The notes beneath the pieces are model-generated. The model was not told where the DNA came from, made no database searches, and was given only the letters and a program-made list of their open reading frames with translations. Shown one piece after another: positions 1-16,379 of a stretch of DNA of 64,000 bases. Origin of the DNA: Branchiostoma belcheri (lineage: Eukaryota > Chordata > Leptocardii > Amphioxiformes > Branchiostomatidae). The first letter of the stretch is position 1, and every line of letters begins with the position of its first letter. A program made the translations under genes and the position numbers. The DNA lies in NCBI RefSeq assembly GCF_001625305.1, contig NW_017802602.1, positions 2,088,965 to 2,152,964 of the forward strand, read 5' to 3'.

Positions 1-10
1 TCGTCACTGA

Positions 11-1274
11 ATGACATCCAGTAAATTTCTAGCGGGGACCAATCAGAGGGCTGCTGAATAATTTGAATAATTTATCAAGGCCCACGGACGCGGTTCTTTC
101 TCTTGTAAAGTAGCCAATTACCACCGAGCCGGTGGCACACGATGTGCGAAAACATGTATTTCACACCCATTGTACGTCGACATAAAGCGCTTATACATTA
201 CAAACACAATTTTCGTAGGACTGCCATTACTTTAGTTTGCAGCATGTGTATTGAGAACGAGTATCTTCATAAAACTAACAGTAGATGTTTTAAGGAATTC
301 ACAGAAATGACAATGATAGATTTTTTTTCGTTTATCTAAGAGATGTACATACAGCAAAAAGAAAACAGCGTGGCAAGCCCCTCTTAATACAAATATACTA
401 ATACACAGAATACATATTTGTGCTGTGACATTTTACGAAGAATGTTTGTCTCGAAAATCATGAAAATAATGCATTATAGAAATAAGGTTTCTTATTCAAT
501 GCTGTACTCTTATAGATGTCATATTTTGCTGAAATAGATAATGTAACGCATATACATTATACAGCACAAAATAAAGAGTAACAGTAATGTAGTCGTCTTT
601 GGCCGGGTATGGCAAGTTATAGTACGTACATGTATCGGTTCAATGTTTAACGGGTAAGTTGACAGCAACAAGCAAGATGCATAGGTTCTATTACTTTTGT
701 AGCTCACTTGCGTCTAGATTTGGGACGAACCCATGTTACTTTTTCGCCGCAGTTTTTCATGTAGTGGTTACTTCGACAGCCTTTCCGCTGACGCAAACAT
801 ACTAGTTTGAGGTTCCACAGTTCTTACAACGTGAGCGCTTGAAGTGGTGTTTTCCAAGTTTGTTGGTCTGGTGATGTTGTCTTTGTTGGCTTGTTGTCTG
901 TCATTTCCCTCCATTTTTATGTTTGGCGGCCCATCTTCGATGGGTTGGGTTTGGTTCACAAATCTCGCCTTCCCGTACGTAGTGGTCGCTCCATTAGCGC
1001 TAGTGCAGCCACATTTGAATGTGTAAAACTTAATGTCTACAGTCCCGTTTTGATTCGTTCATCAAAGTAGATTTTACTGAGGTATGACTTTACTAACTGA
1101 TTGTGGAAGTACTAGTACTTAGTACTGATGTAAACAAGAAACAATATACGCGCTCTGGTTGAGTTCATGGCATTTACATGAAACAAGGTGCTAATTAAAT
1201 ATATAATAGCCGCTAGTCGGTGACGCGTCAGCAGCCCTCTGATTGGTCCCCGCTAGAAATCTACTGGATGTCAT
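11..1274. mobile_element. 1.26-kb element with 47-bp terminal inverted repeats
   Basis: 11-57 and 1228-1274 are inverted copies differing at one position (ATGACATCCAGTA.ATTTCT, then AGCGGGGACCAATCAGAGGG). The interior contains only short ORFs without recognisable domains. Target duplication is not clear; the element may extend a few bases left of the window start. Confidence 0.75.
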
Positions 1275-1549
1275 ATAGTGTACACGGGGGGGGGGGGTTT
1301 ATAGGCGCTACCAACTGACGGATCTAGACCTTTTAGCGGCTTCGGTAGGAGCGTCGGGTTATGAGCTGGTGCCCGGGTTTGGCGTGGGTTCGAACCCCGG
1401 CCCGGGGCCAGGAGTGTCTTTCTTTCTACTCTCCTATTTCCTAATTTCCTACCAGCATACAACGCCGCCTACGTCATTGGACGTGATAAATTGGATCAAC
1501 CAAAGATTGTTTGTTTATTTATTTTTGTTTGTTTTGACACCGTACACAG

Positions 1550-6845
<5,296 letters not shown>

Positions 6846-7156
6846 GTGATCTCTAAGGCCTCAGCAAGTAAATTTTATGGATGACATCCTTCGCAGACTC
6901 CAAATCTAATGCGAGCGGGCGAAAAAAAAATAAGGCCGAAAAAACAAGGTTCATACGTACATGTCATTTTGACTCAATCAATCATGTACAAATGAAACGG
7001 GGGTTAGACGTACTTACATCAAACGCAAGTCTTTTTTGGAGCAAGATTTTTTGCAGATTTATTCATCTGTGTAAATTAAAATGGAAACATATTTTCCGAC
7101 TGTGATTTTGATAAAACCTATTTTACAGCTATCATTATTTCTGATATTGACGTTCA

Positions 7157-7162
7157 AATAAA
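7157..7162 (+). promoter_or_regulatory. Polyadenylation signal of the LENG9-like gene
   Basis: AATAAA about 310 nt after the TAG stop at 6843-6845. It is the first canonical hexamer seen downstream, implying a 3' UTR of roughly 330 nt. Confidence 0.55.
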
Positions 7163-7988
7163 ACTTTGTGAAAATAGAGAAGTGGCGTGGCCACAGTGTG
7201 TGAAATGTACTTTTTCTTTAGTTTGTTAGGAGCCCCGTAGAAAACAGGGCGGTGAAAAATTGAGCTATAGACTCATTGATTGTTACCCTCCACGGAAATC
7301 TTTAGTAAAAGGCGAAAGATTTGTACGTATGTACTGTAGGGAAACCAGAGTAAAGAAAATTGGTCACAATTTTCCACCCAGTCAAACAGTAACAATATCT
7401 AGACATGGCGGACTTGCAAGCACAAAATTGCATTCCTAAGAGCAACAGTAACATGTATGCACCAACATTATCTCAGTTGGCACAAGCATAATTTCTTCGA
7501 CTTTCACAAGTATTTTGTATTGCTGTCTGATCTATGTTAAGGATTCTGACATTCATAAACCTCTACGAAATAGTAGTAGTACTTGGACTTGTACTTGTAC
7601 TTGTTCCTGTTTGAGGCTGCTGGGAAATATGATAATGAGCTGCTCATGAATATGCATAAGTCACAACAATGGCAATGTCAATACTAGTTTATTTAATACC
7701 AGGCATTGTCTGACAAAATACACGTACTTGCTTGTCTATGATACTTGAAATGTCGAAGAAGGTTAGATATCCAGGTAATAACATACACATGCACGTGAAA
7801 ACAGTAGTTTAAACTCAATCAACTGGACAGATTTTGAAAATTGTTGAACATTCCACCAAGTAGCATCTGCTACTTTTTGTCAGTGACTGATGGAATCTGT
7901 AGTGAAACAAGGGTAACTTAGGAGCAATGTGGGAAATTGAAAGAGAAAGAAGATGACAACTGACACCTTCCTAAATACAAAAAAAAAC

Positions 7989-7994
7989 TTTATT
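7989..7994 (-). promoter_or_regulatory. Polyadenylation signal of MRPS7
   Basis: TTTATT on the plus strand, that is AATAAA on the minus strand, about 145 nt past the MRPS7 stop codon. The window holds no other gene between this and the LENG9 3' end; 7180-7980 contains repeat fragments only. Confidence 0.6.
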
Positions 7995-8137
7995 TGTTCA
8001 CTGTCTAGTTTAAAGTACATGTGCTAAACTACAGTAATACTTGTCTAGCATACACTAATAATGCTATGTACAACATTTCTCAATTCACACTATCTCAAAA
8101 TCTTTTACTTTCATATCTATTTCGTTGTAATTTTTTT

Positions 8138-10730
8138 CTACCAGAATCTGAAGTGCCCGTAGGCTTTGTTGGCATCAGCTAGTTTGTGTAGATCATATTT
8201 CCTCTTGACTACCTTGCCCTGAAACAAGAAAGAAACATGTTAGGATCAAATACATCGATGAAGGTTAGACATCCAGGTAATGAGATACACAAGAAAACAG
8301 CTACTCAAGCAACCATATAGATTTTGTCTAACTGTCAGATGTTTCAAGTAGCAGCCACTGTTTTTTAACAAGAGAGCAAGCAATGTCAAAATAGGACATG
8401 CTGTAAAATACTAATTGGCATTATGAAGCACTATATTTTCCAAAAATAGAAATAACAATCTGTAAACATATCTTGAAAGTTACTAGTAATCTGTATTGGT
8501 TGACATCGTTATGCAGTGAATTTAAACTGCAATTTCCAACAAAAAGAATTGGACTTACCCAAAATTAAACAGTTACAAGATAAAAGCAGTGTCTAATACT
8601 TTAGTAAGCACACTCACCTGTTCTTGGTAGGCCTCTAATAGGTTAGAGGCCAGTTTCTTGGCAAAACTCTGATTGTCCCAGTCCCGGTTTTCTCTGGTCT
8701 CTGCAATCATCCAGTTCATGGCCAAAAACCGTCTTCTGTTGTCTGTCAGAGGGGTGGGGACCTAGGGACACAAGGTGGTAACTTAAAAGATTCTTGAGGT
8801 TAGGGTTATAGATTTCGAATCTAGAGGTTCTGGGTTCGAGTCTCTATATAGAGAGGCCCCTATGTTATACCTTTGGAAAAGACACTTCACACCTTTTGCC
8901 TTGGTATAAGGTATCCCTTTTATTGTAAGATTTCTACATTTTACCTTAGATTATAAGGCCTAGGAAGAAATTATGCCAGATGTGTCAGATCAAGGTTGAT
9001 CAGCTCAAAAATTTATGTCCCTTGCAGTGGACAACCCAAAAAAAAGACTAGGGTCTGCAGTTTTTTCTAGGGTTGGTCAAGAAACAGGAAAAACATTTTT
9101 TTCCTAGGCCTAATTTACTTCTTTGTTTTGAATAACATCTGTACACTTTGTAGGTCACCCATTGCCAATAAACAGATCAGAAATGAGTTGCTCCCTGACC
9201 TGGTAAGTCTTGCCTCCCCGTTTCACACTCTTGACCCCGACCACAGGTGTGCAGTTCTCGATGGCGGTGTGGAAGATCCTGACGGGGTTACAGTCAATGT
9301 AAGGCTTTTCCTCCGCTGGAGCCTCATGGTACTTCTTAATCTGGTGCCTCTTCACGTGCTCAAATGCCTTCAAGAAACGCAGTTAATACATGCACTTCAA
9401 GACAAGATGTTTGCAAACACAAGTTTGGGACTTGTAGCACAGTAAACTTGGAGGTCTTAATGCCTTCAAAAGCCTTTAAAAAAGTCAAGAAATGCATGGA
9501 TTTCAATTCATGACTAAAAAATAAAACGCAAGCTCACCTTTTCTACAATGGACCTAGCCAGAGCTCTGTCTCCCTTTTTCATGACATAACTGGTGAACTT
9601 CCTGTAAAAATAAAGCCACAAGTCAATAGTATCTTAGAAAGAAATCTCCTTCAATCAAACATCCAACAATAAGCAATAAGTATCTTTTTTTGTACCCACA
9701 GTACCTTCTGCCATGGTGCTAAGGCTATGGCACAAAGGAAGTAACTCGCGTGACTTCTGGTTTAATAGTTGTTGCCTGGTTACCAAACCTATTATAGTTC
9801 CCGAGTCCTCCATCTCCAGAGATATAATAGGTTTTTTAACCAGGCTAGGGTAGTTGTGGGTGGTTCTTTCAGTGGTAGTTGTCACATTGGTAATGTTTGT
9901 AGGTGTGCTAAGGCTAAAGGCAGTAACTCACGTGACTTCAGGATAGTTGAAGACAGAAGTAGACTGTGTACTGAGCGCTGACTTGACAGGACGTGTGTGA
10001 GCCAGTTCGTCTATCTCCTCAGGTTTCCTGTAATACTCCTTATCCACCACCGGCTCCTGGTAGGTCTCGTGCCACACAACTGTACGCACCTGGTCCAGAC
10101 TAATGGCAAAAAAATCTGTCATTAGATCTAATGTGTGTGCATGTTTATCATTGTGCTAAGGCTATGGCACTAAGGCAGTGATTCGTGACTTGTGCCACAC
10201 TACTGTACGCACCTGATCCCTGACTGAACACAAGCACAATCCGGCATAATTTACTGTGTGTGCGAGTTTGTCAGTGGAGTATGAAACATGAGATGATGAA
10301 ATGAGTTTCTCATCCATCTGTCTATCTCTAGAATCTCATAGACAGCAGATGTAGGTCATCATCATAAACATATAGTTGGTGTGTTATGCATTTTTATGCC
10401 AGCTTGACCACACAAATTATGAACAAAGAGCTATCATACCAGCTATATTAATATGCAGACAGACACAAATAACGTTTCACATTTTTCAATAATGTCGTAG
10501 GGACAAATTATATATATCAAAAATTTTGTGGAGGGGGGCGGTGGTTTCAACCAGTTTGTTACGGCTTTGTTCTAATAACGTCAACTCAGTGAGCTTCTAA
10601 AACCAACCATTGTGAAGAAAGATTAGAACAAAAGCTTAGTAAAGTGTAACACCTACCCTGGCGCCCATTTTGGAGCCGTTATTCTATAAAATTGAGAAAT
10701 CGCCGATTTTCCGCACATGGACAGCGCCAT
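8138..10730 (-). CDS. MRPS7: Mitochondrial small-subunit ribosomal protein uS7m
   Basis: Six coding exons on the minus strand: 10657-10730, 9932-10099, 9538-9601, 9200-9367, 8618-8761 and 8138-8218. All have GT/AG borders and consistent phases, giving 232 codons and a TAG stop. The protein is the bacterial-S7-like head protein of the mitoribosome small subunit, which contacts rRNA and mRNA at the decoding side. Diagnostic segments are VVDKEYYRKPEE near the N-terminus, RRRFLAMNWMI in exon 5 and the C-terminus LHKLADANKAYGHFRFW, the conserved uS7m tail. The start (MALSMCGKSAISQFYR) has the basic, hydroxylated, acid-free character of a mitochondrial presequence. Length is close to the human protein (about 242). 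It is divergent from RSAD1 with about 130 bp between start codons. Intron 2 and the region before exon 2 carry partial copies of exon 2 sequence. Confidence 0.96.
8786..8905 (+). repeat. tRNA-derived SINE-like fragment
   Basis: In MRPS7 intron 4. It contains a B-box-like GGTTCGAGTCT followed by CTTTGGAAAAGACACTTCACAC. The reverse strand of 60236-60300 has a closely similar tail, CCTTGGGAAAGGCACTTCACAC. Shared tail plus pol III box suggests a SINE family; the full element is not delimited. Confidence 0.4.
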
Positions 10731-10858
10731 GTTGGATGGCCTTAGTGAGCATGCGTACATATCCCACAATCCCCCTCTTCCAAGATGGCGGCGCCCAGTA
10801 GAAAAACAACGACGTTTTCCGTGTTTTTAGGTTTTATGGTCGTCTAAAAGCTTCTGCC
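10731..10858. promoter_or_regulatory. Bidirectional promoter between MRPS7 and RSAD1
   Basis: This 128-bp stretch separates the two start codons of opposite genes. It carries CAAGATGGCGGC at 10781-10792, a YY1-type core-promoter motif, and TATCCCACAATCCCCC at 10760-10775, which resembles a ZNF143/Staf site with a few mismatches. No TATA box is visible. Both products are mitochondrial. Confidence 0.7.
10785..10847 (+). other. Possible upstream ORF of RSAD1
   Basis: ATG inside the YY1-like motif opens a 20-codon frame ending in TAA 11 nt before the RSAD1 ATG at 10859. It matters only if transcription starts upstream of 10785, which the sequence alone cannot show. Confidence 0.25.
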
Positions 10859-13800
10859 ATGTTTACGTTCGAAGAAAATATGTTGCTATTGTCTTTAAGA
10901 CTATGTAGTATACGAAAGATCAGTGTAAGTCGACAGTTTAGTAGTTTTATTTCAGAAAAAAGCCAAACTTCGTCCAGACCATCTCAGTGTTTAGCAGACG
11001 ACGCCGTTGTTTATGTTCACGTAAGTGTGGTTTTGCCAGTTTATCGGTTAGGCAGGAAAATTAAGACGTGTGTGAAGCTCTGAGCTTAAAACATTGTCTG
11101 TTCAGTCTGAAGGTTGGCACTAAAAAGCCAGATAGTCAAATGACTAGCACATTTTGGTGGTTATAATTATATTTAGCAGACGACAAAATTTCAGTATCCC
11201 CTATTCACACAGTTTTGACCTCCCTAATATTGTGTCTTTTGTCTGCAGTGGCCTTACTGCAAAAGGAGATGTACCTACTGCAACTTCAACAAGTATATCA
11301 GGTAGGTTCGTCAGAGCTCTAGTTCTCTGTAGCTCTCTCTCTCAAAAATCACATGGAATTTCTTTTGGAAAGACTCATAACAACAAGCCTTGCAGGCTTC
11401 TTTTCTCCTCCTGCATGCTGTGTTTATTTCTTTGTCTTGCATTTGTTGATTAATGTTTTTATATACAAATAAATAAATTGTAAAAGAAAAATGAACATAA
11501 AAGAAACCTATGTTCTCCCCAGTGCTTTTGTGGACCATGCCAGGATGCGGAGGTGTTTGGTACAAGAAACAGCAACGCTGCTACAACAGAGCGGAGTTCA
11601 ACGGGTTAACTCTGTATTCTTCGGGGGAGGTAAGGGAAAAATAATTGGAAAAAGTTAAACCCTCTCCCAGCTGCCTAACTCAGTGCTCCTTACGTTACAT
11701 TGCACATATTGTGCCAATATTGTGCCTAAAGATTCCCTTATTAGAAATAAGAAGGTTGATAAACACAGGGAATGGTGCAGTAAAGTAACATCTTAGAATT
11801 TGTTCTTCGTTCCCTAGAACTATTGTAGTGTAGAACATAACTTACTGCAACCAAGTACAGTATAGGCATCATCACTAGGCAGCTTAAAAAAATATTGGCC
11901 TCATTTTTTTTCTGTAAGGCTCAAACTTTGTTTGGAAGTTGGACAGGACATGTCATGAGTGCTTCCTCTTTCTTTGCATGTTTTTCTACTGTTTATTTGT
12001 TGGCCAAGATTGTAATTTGTTATTTTTTCTTGTTGTAGGAACTCCGAGCCTGGCTTTACCACAGACCCTAGCAGCAGTCCTGGATGTGATATCCCAGCAT
12101 GCACTGCTGCCAGTGGATGCAGAAGTTACGCTGGAGGCCAATCCCAGTTCTACTGAAACTAACAAACTCCGGTGGGAGACCTGAACACTTCTTTGCCTGA
12201 ACAAAAAAAATTATAGATTATTCAATAAAGCCTCAGACATAGATATTTGAATAATCTCTGATCCTAGACATCAGATCTAGTTCTTTAAAAGATCATAGAC
12301 TTTTGAAATAACCCGGACCTAAGACCTTTAAAAGATATCAGAGTTTAAAAAAATCTCAAAAAGATCAAAGAGTCAAAAGATCCTTGACCCCAGATCTATC
12401 GGTAGAACTTTAAAAGGAGATCCCTGTCTTTGAAAAGATTCCTCAAGCGTCTCAGATATTCAAAAGATCCTAGACCTGAGACCCAGTCCTTCGTCATATA
12501 TGGCTTACTCGCGAAGAATTAAGGAACTGTTTCAGTTGATGTATATTCTTATTGTTCCTTAATAGGGAATTTAAGGCAGCTGGAATCAACAGATTGTCAC
12601 TTGGTATCCAGGTAAGTTAACACTCAATTTATGAAGTGCATTTGTTTTTTTCCCTCATACTAGCTGCAGAAAATGCAGACTATAACATACATTTTACTCC
12701 TATCCACAGACTTTCAGCCCCCCAGACCTGCAGGTACTTGGGAGGGACCACAGTGTGGAGGACTCTTTAAGGTTAGGCTGTCTTCTGATTTGTTTTTTGA
12801 TAAGGTCAGGGGTAACTCATTTAGATATCACTTTAGAGACTCATATATACAAGTCATATATTATCAGATCTTGAGACTCATTCTCATTTGCCGATGGAAT
12901 ATAGTAGATTGTTTATTAATAGTTTAGGCCAAGTGAAGGTTAACATACTAGTAATGCATTTGCTTTGCAAATGTTACCTTTTTAGTTTATTTGTCTAATG
13001 CTGTAGTGTTGTATGTTGACAGGGCCATACAGGAGGGAAGAACCCTGTTCCCAGGCAGAGTGTCGATAGACCTAATCTTTGGCAGACCTGGTCAGACGGT
13101 CGAGGCTTGGCAGAGAGAACTGCAGCAGGTGGGCTTTTGGTTTCTTTCTCTCTCTCTCTCTCTCTCTCTTCTGTTGTTGTTACTAAGGTTACAAGAGTTT
13201 TCTACATGCTGAAACTGGATTACATTTTTAAAATGTCAGATTGATATGAGTCAGCAAAGTACAAATATGCCCTATGTGGCTGAGACTGTCACTGTCCTAC
13301 AGGATCGATGTTAAGCTATGGCCTATTGTGCCTGTCAAAAAGAGCTAGGAAAATTTCCCTGGTGCAATGAACCTGTAAATACTGTACATAGTACCAGGTC
13401 TTCTTTGTCATGACCAGTGGAAGATTAGCTCTTGGGAAATTGAGCTAAACCTGGATTGAGATCACTTTTCTTTCCTCTGTTGTGTCCTGCAGGCCCTGTC
13501 AGTGTGTGATGACCACATCTCCCTGTATCAGCTCACCCTGGAGAGGGGAACAGCCCTGTACAGGCAGGTGCAGAACAAGCAACAGGTGGGCTCAGTATTC
13601 GGTGATGACACCACACAAGTTCCTGCAAGTTTTCTTCCTGGGTTGATATCATCATCATCATCATCTGGTTGTGAGCATCTCAAGGATGTTTTGGAGGCAA
13701 AAATCAAAACCTTGACACAATGTTGACCAATTATCATAAGTGCATACATGTATTTGGATCAACAAATCATTATTGTACTACAATGTACAAATGGAGGTGA

Positions 13801-16031
13801 AATCAAAACCTTAACAACCTCACCACTATCTTTTGATCAACAAATAACTATTGTACCCAAAATGTACTTTGTTCCAAGGCTTGCATGGTCTTTTATTGAG
13901 AGGTTGGCTTCCCTACTAGTACCTGATTCTACTACTAGGGAGTGATAGGGCTGAATAGGCTGCTATAAGGAGCTGACTCAGGTGGAATCAAGAGGTTATT
14001 TTATCCACAGTATGGAATGAATCATTGAATGCCTTTCTCCTGTTCCCAGACTGTCCCAGACCCAGACACCATGGCAGACCTGTATGCCTGTGCTAGGGAG
14101 ACGCTGCACAGCGCTGGTTTTCAGCAGTATGAGGTCTCCAACTTTGCCAGAAATGTGAGTTTTGTGTAAGATTTAAGTTTGATAAATGCACACACACTTC
14201 ATGAGTGAAGTACAGGGAAAATTCCTGTCTTGGAGTTTGTGTGTGTTGCAGTTCCAATGAAGAAGAAAATATGCTCATATCTGATTTTCAAGTATATAGT
14301 TAGTGTCATGCCTTAATGCTGTGTACTAGTATCTTATGCATAATGACCATAATGTGTACTTGCAGGGAGCTGAGAGCAGCCATAACCAGTCCTACTGGAG
14401 AGGGAAACAGTACATAGGAGTGGGGCCAGGTAAGGGATGAACATGGATTGGTTACAGGGATAACCATTCTTTGCCAGAACACAATGTTTGTGTGTGTGCC
14501 TTTGATGTATGTGTGTAGGTTTGTGTGCATGTATGTCTGTGTGCATCATTTTGTGTTTGTATGTGTGAGTCTGTATTCATGTGTATGCATGCACATCTCT
14601 GTATATGTACATGTCTTTGTGTCAGTGTGTGTGTGTGTCTATGAATGTATACAGGAGTGACTCAATATCACAAACTTAAAGGAAATCCTCCCCTATCCAC
14701 ACCCTTCCCTCCATGGTACCCAGTTGTTTCAGCATCCCTGAAAGGAGAAAGCAAAGTTAACTATCCCTGTTTTCCAGGTGCCCACAGCAGGTTTGCGTCC
14801 CGAGGTTCAGGCCAGATCATCAGAGAGGTGAGAATCCAGACCCTGGAGCCGGGGCAGTGGATGGGAGCGGTGGAGAGACGGGGGCATGGCACAGCCAAGA
14901 GGACGGCTCTGTCACAACTTGATATGTAGGTGGAACAAGACTGTCTTGTAATCTGCAAGGATTCACCTCATTTTCAGTGTTTTTGCAACATTGGCAATCT
15001 TTTCTTTGTTCTACTGCTAGGAGGCAAACTGTGAAAAATGCAATACTAGAAAATAGTTATTACCAAAATGTTGAAAAAACAGGCTCAAAGGATGAGCTGG
15101 ATCCTTTTATCTACTTGCATGTGGATATCATTATGAAAATGGTGGAAGTAGGGGGCTTGTTGCAAAGTTTCCAACTAGCTGGTCGCCACATCTAGTGGTC
15201 TTGAATTTGAATTGTAACGTCACCTAGTGTGTTGTGCCACTAAGTGTTGTGCCACTAAGTGTTGTGCCAATGGCACTTTAAACAAATTTCCTCACACAAG
15301 CCCCTATGTTTTTTCCTGCAGGTTGGAAGAAACCCTGATGTTGGGACTGAGAACCACAGAGGGTCTGACCAATGAGGTGAGTGCTGGATGAAGATTACAC
15401 TACAGCCAAAACTAATTACATGTAATAAAATAGATCACACTACTGTAACAGCCTCTTCAAAGAGTAGAAACTGGCTAAATGGACCTGACAAATCTGCCAA
15501 GCAGATTTTTTAGTGGCAAAATGATCACAATCTAGTTGGAAAGACACTAACAAGACAGTATTCTACAGCGGCCTATTTGAGTGTCTTGTTGGCTGGTTAC
15601 GACTTTGCCACTGAAAGATCTACTTGGAGATGATGAATTGCATTTTGTATTTGCAGAGATGGCAGCAGTTATCAGGGGGAAGTTCACTTCAGGACATCTT
15701 CGGGACTTCTGAGGCTGTGCAGGAATTCGTAAAGGCTGGTCTGCTGGAGCTTTCTCACAGGTACACTACACGTATTCAAAATTGTGGTATGCGTGTTCAA
15801 AGGATGGAAGTAAATGATGTAAGTGGTATAATTTTCAGTTTCCTGCTATATTCATGTTTGAAGTCAGTGAGTGAAATTTTTGGATGTCTTGTTTTGTCCA
15901 GTGTTCTGAGGGCGACACATGCAGGCCTGGCTGTGTTGGACAGCATCATTCCTGATCTACTTCTGACAACTCAGGACTTCTCCAGTAGTCTCCAACGGAC
16001 TGAAGCCAGGGCTGACATAGAAACTGGTTAA
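10859..16031 (+). CDS. RSAD1: Radical SAM domain-containing 1, HemW-like haem chaperone
   Basis: Fourteen exons: 10859-11020, 11249-11301, 11523-11629, 12039-12171, 12566-12611, 12710-12771, 13023-13128, 13493-13585, 14050-14154, 14366-14429, 14778-14925, 15322-15376, 15657-15760 and 15902-16031. Total 455 codons; human is about 442. The radical-SAM cluster CX3CX2C is complete (C58, C62, C65 in [12 protein letters not shown]). HemW-family blocks follow in order: [73 protein letters not shown]. The family binds SAM, a 4Fe-4S cluster and haem and is thought to deliver haem to targets; human RSAD1 is mitochondrial. An in-frame ATG at 10880 starts [20 protein letters not shown], a good mitochondrial presequence, so either ATG may be used. 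Confidence 0.96.
11790..11890 (+). repeat. Degenerate non-LTR retrotransposon ORF2 end
   Basis: In RSAD1 intron 3. It shares a recognisable block with 37900-37985 (ccaagtacagta.aggcatcatcactag), where the reading is [18 protein letters not shown], the typical C-terminal motif of CR1/L2-like reverse-transcriptase ORFs. Stops interrupt this copy. Confidence 0.5.
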
Positions 16032-16075
16032 CCATAATTTTGTAAGGCAACTCCAGTGTATTAGTCTAAGTGTTT

Positions 16076-16081
16076 AATAAA
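16076..16081 (+). promoter_or_regulatory. Polyadenylation signal of RSAD1
   Basis: AATAAA 45 nt after the RSAD1 TAA stop, giving a very short 3' UTR. The CK1 gene converges on this point from the other strand. Confidence 0.7.
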
Positions 16082-16144
16082 ATTCATTATTTGTTTCTAG
16101 AATTATCTTTAATCAAATTGCCAGAACTTCCGAGAACTCTCTCG

Positions 16145-16321
16145 AAGCAGAGGTTGGGGTTTTGGTTAACTTTTGGTGGTTTGCAGGCTTTTTGATCGGG
16201 CTTTCTTTTTTGTGCTGGTACCTTTTTTACGCCAACTAAGAGACACCAGTGCAAAAAAGGAAGCCCAATAAAAAAGCTTACAAACAAACCAAAAAGTAAG
16301 CCAAAACCCAAACCTCTGCTT
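16145..16321. mobile_element. Fold-back MITE, copy 1
   Basis: A 177-bp imperfect palindrome that begins AAGCAGAGGTT and ends AACCTCTGCTT. Its inner arms read GGCTTTCTTTTTTG and CAAAAAAGGAAGCC. A second copy with the same termini and inner arms lies at 39353-39531. No protein is encoded. It sits between the converging 3' ends of RSAD1 and the CK1 gene. Confidence 0.75.
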
Positions 16322-16373
16322 GGAGAGAAGAATCTGAGTCCACTAACAAAGCTGAGACTGTTGTTTAACATGG

Positions 16374-16379
16374 TTTATT
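16374..16379 (-). promoter_or_regulatory. Candidate distal polyadenylation signal of the CK1 gene
   Basis: TTTATT on the plus strand (AATAAA on minus). If used, the CK1 3' UTR would span about 16360-19505. That stretch contains only spurious ORFs; I see no gene in it. Confidence 0.35.

Noticed and set aside
1315..1410. tRNA-like segment with a B box (GGGTTCGAACCCCGGC)
   Set aside because: No convincing cloverleaf or acceptor stem could be drawn; perhaps a SINE head, but no second copy seen.
1..1549. Search for the LENG9 first exon
   Set aside because: Several ATG...G/GT combinations exist but none gives a recognisable start; choosing one would be guessing.
14488..14660. 70-codon ORF in RSAD1 intron 10
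   Set aside because: Translation of a TG-rich simple repeat.
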